Of a DNA stretch of 12,666 nucleotides, positions 1 to 4,385 are shown piece by piece; position 1 is the stretch's first letter; every line of letters begins with the position of its first letter. A program made the translations under genes and the position numbers. The notes under the pieces are model-generated. The model saw only the letters and a list, made by a program, of their open reading frames with translations, was not told the DNA's origin and did no database searches. The DNA is taken from the NCBI GenBank assembly GCA_003503535.1, contig DOCI01000297.1:8171-20836 (forward strand), given 5' to 3'. Source of the DNA: Planctomycetaceae bacterium. GTDB lineage: Bacteria; Planctomycetota; Planctomycetia; Planctomycetales; Planctomycetaceae.

Positions 1-1446
1 GTTGAAGTCACTTCCTGGAAAATGCAGGGCGGCCCTGATGAGCGTGTCCGCCAACTTCTCTCACTTCTCAAGGGACAGAAGCAAATCAAAGCGGTCACGC
101 TGCGTGGCGTCAATGTGAATGAAGCCTCGGTGAGTTGCATTTCTCAAATCCCCGAACTGATCGAAGTCGACTTTTCTGACACCAACTTCTCCAATGCTCA
201 TCTCGAACAAATCTGTCAGAACGATCGCCTGCAAAGCATCAATCTGGCCGAAACCAGTATCACCGATAACGGTTTGATCTGCCTCAAAAAAATGCGTCAG
301 CTCAAGCAACTCAATCTGAATAAAAACAAAATCACCGAAGCTGGACTCCACTATCTCGAAGGACTCGTTTCCCTCCGCGATTTGAGCCTGGGAGGAACTC
401 CCCTCACCGGAGCCGCCCTCAAGTGGCTGCAACGGCTCGTCCTCCTCGAAAAACTCGATTTGAGACACACCCACATCACCCACAACGGCTTGATGGCATT
501 GACTTATTTCCGTCGCCTGCAGAAATTGAAACTGGGCGGAAACCGTATCGAAGACGATGGCATCTTAATGCTCAAACAGTTCGTCCGGCTCGAGTCCCTC
601 GAACTGGCAGGCACCCCCATTACCGATCAGGCGATTGATACCCTGGCTCAGTTGCCGCGGATCCGCCGACTGTATCTGGCTGGCACAGCCATCAGCGATG
701 TCGGCTTGAGTCAATTAGCGGGTGTGACATCATTGCTCGCACTCGATGTTCGCAAAACAGCCGTCACTGCCCAGGGAATCGAAAATTTCCAACAGCATTT
801 ACCGCAAGTGCAAATCAAAACCGATGCCGAACAAAAACCCGCCAGCAGTGTGATTCGGAATATCGATCTGCTCGAGATGAATCACATTCAACTCAAATCC
901 AATCAATACGGCGAGCCGATCGCCCTCAAAACGACAGAACAGACTTCGCCAGCCACGCACTGGTTCGACGTGATGACCGAACTCCGCTCCCTCAAAAATG
1001 TCGAACTGGAGGATCAACATCTCGATTCCGAACAGTTCAGTAAAATCCGCGACCTGCATCATCTCCAGGCCCTGTCAATCAAGAAATGCAAACTGCCCGA
1101 AACGACACTCGTCAGCCTCTGCACCCTGCAAAACCTCGGCTGGCTCGACCTGAGAGACTCCGCAATTTCCGACGTCGGCCTGAAATTCATCTCACGAATT
1201 CCCTCGCTGTCGAACCTCTGTCTCTCCCGAACACAAATCACCGATCAGGGACTCATCCACCTCAAGCACGCCCTGCTCCTCAAAGACCTCGTCGTCAAAC
1301 AATGTGCCTACGTCACCGACGACGGCCTCGACACTCTCGGCTCCCTCGAACAACTCAAACACCTCGACATCCGCAACACCGGCATCAGTCAGTCCGGCTA
1401 TCAGACGCTTTGCGAAAAACTTCCGGGGTGTAAGATACGGTACTAA
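1..1446 (+). CDS. Leucine-rich repeat protein, 5'-truncated by window edge
   Basis: The reading frame is open from base 1 (V-E-V-T-S-W-K before the first ATG at 22), and there is no convincing ribosome site before that ATG, so the true start very likely lies upstream. The protein is almost entirely LRRs of about 24 residues of the form LxxLxLxxTxITDxGLxxLxxL, the RNI/cysteine-containing-like type common in Planctomycetes. Counting from the ATG, about ten units fill residues 20-270 and end in a cap-like HLPQVQIK. A spacer of about 55 residues without repeats follows (about 270-325). A second block of about six units then runs to the C-terminus and ends in a similar cap, KLPGCKIRY. This suggests two solenoids in tandem. 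Such proteins are protein-binding scaffolds; the partner is unknown. No signal peptide or catalytic domain is visible in the retained part, but one could lie in the missing N-terminus. The stop is TAA. Confidence 0.88.
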   Translation, partial: VEVTSWKMQGGPDERVRQLLSLLKGQKQIKAVTLRGVNVNEASVSCISQIPELIEVDFSDTNFSNAHLEQICQNDRLQSINLAETSITDNGLICLKKMRQLKQLNLNKNKITEAGLHYLEGLVSLRDLSLGGTPLTGAALKWLQRLVLLEKLDLRHTHITHNGLMALTYFRRLQKLKLGGNRIEDDGILMLKQFVRLESLELAGTPITDQAIDTLAQLPRIRRLYLAGTAISDVGLSQLAGVTSLLALDVRKTAVTAQGIENFQQHLPQVQIKTDAEQKPASSVIRNIDLLEMNHIQLKSNQYGEPIALKTTEQTSPATHWFDVMTELRSLKNVELEDQHLDSEQFSKIRDLHHLQALSIKKCKLPETTLVSLCTLQNLGWLDLRDSAISDVGLKFISRIPSLSNLCLSRTQITDQGLIHLKHALLLKDLVVKQCAYVTDDGLDTLGSLEQLKHLDIRNTGISQSGYQTLCEKLPGCKIRY

Positions 1447-1497
1447 ACGGATTTCGAATATGCCAACGCATTTGGTGAATTAGTTTGGTGGCATATT

Positions 1498-1908
1498 GTG
1501 GATAATATAACAACACTGATTTTCATTGTTATAATGTTACCAATAGTACTTCTTTTCGCATTTTTCGCGATGTGGACATCGGCTTACATAACCTACAATA
1601 TACGAAGAACAATTGCTTATCGAAAATATTTAAAACGCGGAAATGTTATTTCTTATGAGGACATTAAAAATAGCCCCTATGATGGTTATATCGTCCACAA
1701 TATTACTAAGGACTATTTGTTTGGACTCCCATATTGGTGGGTAAAAGTGGATGGCAAACATGATCCAACGATTGATACATTTGAATTAATTCCAATATGG
1801 CTGAAAAAAGGCAACACCCTTATTATTTCAGAGTCACAACTTAAAGAATTGAAACGACATGGACACACTGTTGTAACAATACGATCAAAGATAATTCCGA
1901 TATTGTGA
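1498..1908 (+). CDS. Small single-pass membrane protein of unknown function
   Basis: A 136-residue protein that I do not recognise. The first possible start in this frame after the preceding gene's stop is the GTG at 1498, with GGTGG at 1487-1491 six bases upstream as a plausible ribosome site; an internal ATG at residue 13 would cut into the membrane segment. Residues 5-31 form one hydrophobic helix. It is followed by a strongly basic stretch (NIRRTIAYRKYLKR), so by the positive-inside rule the soluble C-terminal 100 residues should face the cytoplasm. That part has aromatic patches (YLFGLPYWWVKVDG) and a Lys-rich end, with no motif known to me. The gene is markedly AT-rich: 16 G+C in the 60 bases 1501-1560, against 34 of 60 at 1201-1260 in the LRR gene, which suggests acquisition or weak selection. 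It sits 51 bp after the LRR gene on the same strand and is followed at once by a palindrome. Confidence 0.62.
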   Translation: MDNITTLIFIVIMLPIVLLFAFFAMWTSAYITYNIRRTIAYRKYLKRGNVISYEDIKNSPYDGYIVHNITKDYLFGLPYWWVKVDGKHDPTIDTFELIPIWLKKGNTLIISESQLKELKRHGHTVVTIRSKIIPIL

Positions 1909-1914
1909 AACTGG

Positions 1915-1951
1915 GTGCCATGCTCAAGCTTGCTTGAGCATGCAATGTGCA
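1915..1951. repeat. Palindrome A, REP-like, with GTGC foot
   Basis: A perfect 10-bp inverted repeat, CATGCTCAAG (1919-1928) and CTTGAGCATG (1933-1942), with a 4-base CTTG loop. The tetranucleotide GTGC (1915-1918) lies directly at its 5' foot. TGCA-ATG-TGCA (1941-1951) could form a small second stem. It begins 11 bases after the stop of the small membrane protein gene, so it could also act in transcription termination or mRNA 3'-end protection, but no T-run follows on either side. The foot-plus-palindrome layout is shared with the elements at 3366 and 12439. Confidence 0.6.
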
Positions 1952-1976
1952 TCCGAATTCAGAAGGGAAACCCAAC

Positions 1977-2018
1977 TGGCTCACCCCGGTTGATGCGAAG
2001 CAGCTACCGGGGTGACCA
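1977..2018. repeat. Long GC-rich hairpin
   Basis: TCACCCCGGT (1981-1990) pairs perfectly with ACCGGGGTGA (2006-2015). The stem extends by TGG (1977-1979) with CCA (2016-2018) across one bulged C at 1980. Inside the 15-base loop, TGC-GAA-GCA (1994-2002) can form a further short stem. It lies in the 288-bp gap between convergent genes. No T-tract follows, so a classic intrinsic terminator is not supported; a structured RNA or mobile-element remnant is possible. Downstream bases offer competing structures (GTGAC-CAA-GTCAC at 2012-2024). Confidence 0.6.
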
Positions 2019-2196
2019 AGTCACAAGAGGTCATGACGTCTAACAAGGAGGGCGACCCAATCGAGTCGATCGGATTGCAAAGCTAAAAGATACAGACGAC
2101 AAGCGGCTGCAATTTAAAAAATCTGGGTTGATCACAAAATGCCCCAAACGATGACGGCATCTTGTCGATTTCATCGGCCCACCCGCGGTAGCTGCT
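1999..2196. repeat. Imperfect inverted repeat bounding intergenic patch
   Basis: AGCAGCTACCGGGGTG on the plus strand (1999-2014) recurs on the minus strand as AGCAGCTACCGCGGGTG (2196-2180), a match of 16 bases with one extra C. The right arm begins directly after the stop codon of the Imm26-like gene (minus strand, stop 2199-2197). About 165 bp lie between the arms, with no supportable gene. This could be the eroded ends of a small element, or two copies of a short repeat in opposite orientation. Confidence 0.5.
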
Positions 2197-3345
2197 TTAC
2201 CCGCTATTGTTGATAAATTCGTCAGGAGTAATCCCGCCTTTTAAGGCTACCATTTCAGCATACGACATCGTTTTTTTCAGACCACATCGTTGGAGAATGT
2301 CGGCTCGTTGTTTTGAGAATCGTAAATCGTGGAACAGGCGGCTCATCGCCACGGGATCTTCATTGCTTGCATCTTGTATCCAGTCCGGAACCAGACCGAA
2401 GGTGCATCCAACCTTAGGGGCTTCATCGTATTCGGTGCTACTCATCGAAAGTGGAGCGGTCATCCCACCCTTATAAAAATAGTACTCTGTTGTGCCATCG
2501 CCGGGGTGCCAGCTGATTACACCTTCTGGAAAATCAAGGTCTGTTATTGAAACAGGCCAATTTCCGATGATCTGAAATCGTCCGCGATAAATATCGTCAT
2601 GCATCATGAGCATCGTGCCGAGAGTTGGTAATCTGGCAATGTCTTCCGCAGTTATACAGGAACCTGCATACTTATACAGAACGACAAGCAGACCGCTTCC
2701 GAGAATCGATCCGCCAAGACCGCAATGCGGCTTCTGTGAGAAAATTCCGGTGCGACGAAGACGAAAAATGTCGAGGAGAATGCGGCCGTAACCGACAGAA
2801 CTATCGGAAAAGGGAATCTCGAAGATATCGCCAGGTTGGTAGCGGATCCTGACGGGCTTCTTTTCACGCAACTCGTCGATTTGCTCGAGATAATCGGATG
2901 GACATGATTCAATATACTCTTCAACCCACGAATTGAATCGCTCGAAGGAATTAATTCCGTGGTCGTGTAATGCAATCACGGATTCATCTGTGGTGTTGTT
3001 TGTCACGTATAAATGCTGATAGTTGAAAGACTTTCCCTTCCAGCCAAAGTAGCATATCAACGAAAAACCAAGAGGCTTCCTTTTGAGTATGTTGCTGGGC
3101 GTGAGGGGTTGTGGTTTCCCGCGTGCACTCGCAGGCAATAATTTTTGACGTTCCTGCGTTCCCAAATCGTAATCAAATTCCGAGTAGCCGTATTGTTTGC
3201 CATGTTCGTAGCAGATGACTTTGCGTATCACGTCGCCATCGAAGAAGAGAAGAAGACCCTTGAGCCGGACTTGTTCCCAACGAACATCTATTGGATGGAG
3301 CCCGAAATATTCGCGTTCACGGTTGGTAAGCAGATACTCGATCAT
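2197..3345 (-). CDS. Imm26-like immunity protein with extra N-terminal domain
   Basis: A 382-residue, apparently cytosolic protein with no signal peptide. Residues about 165-330 resemble the Imm26 immunity family: VRIRYQPGDIFEIPF (166-179), VGYGRIL (184-190), IYRGRFQIIGNWP (252-264), DFPEGVISW (271-279) and YYFYKGG (288-294). The GDIF-IP...YGxGR signature is what I rely on. Imm26 proteins are predicted to neutralise cognate toxins in contact-dependent or polymorphic toxin systems. Residues 1-150 (YLLTNREREYFGL...) form a separate domain that I cannot name, and about 50 residues follow the Imm26-like part. The ATG at 3345 is preceded by the purine-rich GGAAAAAGAG. No toxin, Rhs or secretion gene lies next to it. 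Palindrome B sits 25-47 bases upstream of the start. It converges with the small membrane protein gene. The family call is from pattern memory, not a search. Confidence 0.72.
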   Translation of the reverse strand: MIEYLLTNREREYFGLHPIDVRWEQVRLKGLLLFFDGDVIRKVICYEHGKQYGYSEFDYDLGTQERQKLLPASARGKPQPLTPSNILKRKPLGFSLICYFGWKGKSFNYQHLYVTNNTTDESVIALHDHGINSFERFNSWVEEYIESCPSDYLEQIDELREKKPVRIRYQPGDIFEIPFSDSSVGYGRILLDIFRLRRTGIFSQKPHCGLGGSILGSGLLVVLYKYAGSCITAEDIARLPTLGTMLMMHDDIYRGRFQIIGNWPVSITDLDFPEGVISWHPGDGTTEYYFYKGGMTAPLSMSSTEYDEAPKVGCTFGLVPDWIQDASNEDPVAMSRLFHDLRFSKQRADILQRCGLKKTMSYAEMVALKGGITPDEFINNSG

Positions 3346-3365
3346 CTCTTTTTCCGTGTGCCAGG

Positions 3366-3405
3366 GTGGCCCAGATAGTTTCGCTATCTGGGTGGACGAA
3401 GTCCA
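3366..3405. repeat. Palindrome B, REP-like, with GTGG foot
   Basis: A perfect 9-bp inverted repeat, CCCAGATAG (3370-3378) and CTATCTGGG (3384-3392), with loop TTTCG. GTGG (3366-3369) lies directly 5' of it. A second small perfect stem, TGGAC-GAA-GTCCA (3393-3405), follows at once. It lies 25 bases upstream of the start codon of the Imm26-like gene, so it falls in that gene's leader or promoter on the minus strand. It may be a repeat insertion, a regulatory hairpin, or both. The foot-plus-hairpin layout matches the elements at 1915 and 12439. Confidence 0.6.
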
Positions 3406-3459
3406 TAAGAAGCTTTCATTCGATCATCTATTCAGCAAAACATTATTTACGGCTGCGCC

Positions 3460-3482
3460 GCCCTGAAAGAATCTTTAAGGGC
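3460..3482 (-). terminator. Possible terminator hairpin after the secreted-protein gene
   Basis: Read on the minus strand, GCCCT-T-AAAG (3482-3473) pairs with CTTT-C-AGGGC (3469-3460) around a 3-base loop, with one mismatch. It starts 14 bases beyond the stop codon of the gene ending at 3497. A second short stem, CGGC-GCA-GCCG, follows (3460-3450). There is no U-run, so intrinsic termination is only a possibility. Confidence 0.3.
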
Positions 3483-3496
3483 TCCTATTGTAAATA

Positions 3497-4105
3497 TTAT
3501 TTCTTACCATTTACGTAGGGAGATTCTTCCCAGATTACGTACTTCTTATCCAAATTGATGAGAATCAAATCCTCTTCCAATGCCATCAATATGGTTTCTG
3601 GATGATGACCTTTTGGTAAACAATTGAGGACTTGAGAATGGTGGTCAATTACCGCGATCGCGGGAACTTTTTGTTTCATCACTTGCTCTCGGCAAGACCC
3701 AAAAAATCCAGTGTCACATGGGACTTCCTTCCAAACTAACAATTTCTTTTTCTCAGAGACATCATATCCTAAACGATCACCAAGATTGTGTGTGTATGGG
3801 CCTTTACTTATACTAAATGGTTTATAGGATGTTTTGAGATGCTTTCGGGCGAACAAGTCCAATTTCCCTGCAAAAAGAATATCATTCTGTTCGTTGCCAA
3901 TCAGTAGTATTGCTTTTCGCATTGTCTCATTATCGGGATGTTCCAATAATTCTGAAAACTCACGCAACTCATCTTCTACTAAAGACCAGTCGACCGTAAT
4001 ATTCTTTTGGCTCTTATTCTGTCCGACGGGTTCACCCTGTCCGTAGTTCATGAGCAATAACATGGCAGTGATTGCATAAAGATGAGTTGGACTTAATCGA
4101 GTCAT
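3497..4105 (-). CDS. Small secreted protein, possibly degenerate thioredoxin-like
   Basis: A 202-residue protein that I do not recognise by name. Residues 1-24 look like a signal peptide (basic start, hydrophobic LYAITAMLLLM core, likely cleavage after GQG), which puts the mature protein outside the cytoplasmic membrane. The middle is charged (WSLVEDELREFSELLEHPDNE). Near the C-terminus, VPAIAVIDHHSQVL (147-160) followed by GHHPETILMALEED resembles the cis-proline strand and last helix of thioredoxin-like folds, but there is no CxxC motif; the cysteines are C130, C138 and C162. The thioredoxin idea is therefore weak. The ATG at 4105 has only a weak AGG about 11 bases upstream. Base composition is AT-richer than the large flanking genes. 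It is the middle gene of three on the minus strand, 151 bp before the Imm26-like gene and 280 bp after the esterase-lipase, so a single operon is not evident. Confidence 0.65.
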   Translation of the reverse strand: MTRLSPTHLYAITAMLLLMNYGQGEPVGQNKSQKNITVDWSLVEDELREFSELLEHPDNETMRKAILLIGNEQNDILFAGKLDLFARKHLKTSYKPFSISKGPYTHNLGDRLGYDVSEKKKLLVWKEVPCDTGFFGSCREQVMKQKVPAIAVIDHHSQVLNCLPKGHHPETILMALEEDLILINLDKKYVIWEESPYVNGKK

Positions 4106-4229
4106 GTTGGTTCAACCTGATTGAAATATAGTCAGTAATGAAAGTTATTTTTCAACAATTTGTTGGGTATTGCTTACAGTCAACAATACGAGCAGTGTTT
4201 CATATGAATTGATCTTAATAAATTAAAAA

Positions 4230-4249
4230 GGTGCGTCGCAGTGTGCACC
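4230..4249. repeat. Short hairpin in repeat-rich intergenic region
   Basis: GGTGC (4230-4234) pairs with GCACC (4245-4249) around a 10-base loop. It lies in the 280-bp gap between the esterase-lipase and the secreted-protein gene. The gap (4106-4385) is AT-rich on its left half and turns GC-richer from about 4230, where the sequence looks like planctomycete intergenic repeat rather than coding DNA. Confidence 0.4.
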
Positions 4250-4362
4250 GCCGACTTCGACGGATGGGTGCTGAAGGCATAAGATGCTTCGCCGTTCGCT
4301 CTCTATGGCTATTGGACTGCAAATTTCATCTTCCGTCTCACAGTCACTTGGCTTTGTACTCA

Positions 4363-4380
4363 CTCGCTTGCGCTTCGTAC
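4363..4380. repeat. Short dispersed repeat, copy 1
   Basis: CTCGCTTGCGCTTCGTAC matches the 18 bases at 7610-7627 in 14 positions, in the same orientation. On the minus strand one frame reads ...KRKRVS..., a phrase I associate with spurious small ORFs in planctomycete genomes; that is recollection, not a search. It lies 6 bp beyond the stop codon of the esterase-lipase gene. Confidence 0.5.
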
Positions 4381-4385
4381 TTGTA

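Noticed and set aside
423..638. Plus-strand ORF inside the LRR gene, and similar ORFs inside the other large genes
   Set aside because: Out-of-frame shadows of strongly supported coding regions, with Arg/Pro/Ser-rich, low-complexity translations.
1460..1492. TGCCA/TGGCA inverted repeat after the LRR gene as a terminator
   Set aside because: Only a 5-bp stem with a loop of over 20 bases and no T-run.
2012..2086. Possible 24-codon GTG-started peptide (begins VTKSQEVMTS)
   Set aside because: Its start lies inside the long hairpin, there is no ribosome site, and no homology is known to me.
1977..2086. Group II intron or riboswitch fragment
   Set aside because: No domain V-like hairpin, no reverse transcriptase and no known aptamer consensus could be seen; kept only as a structured region.
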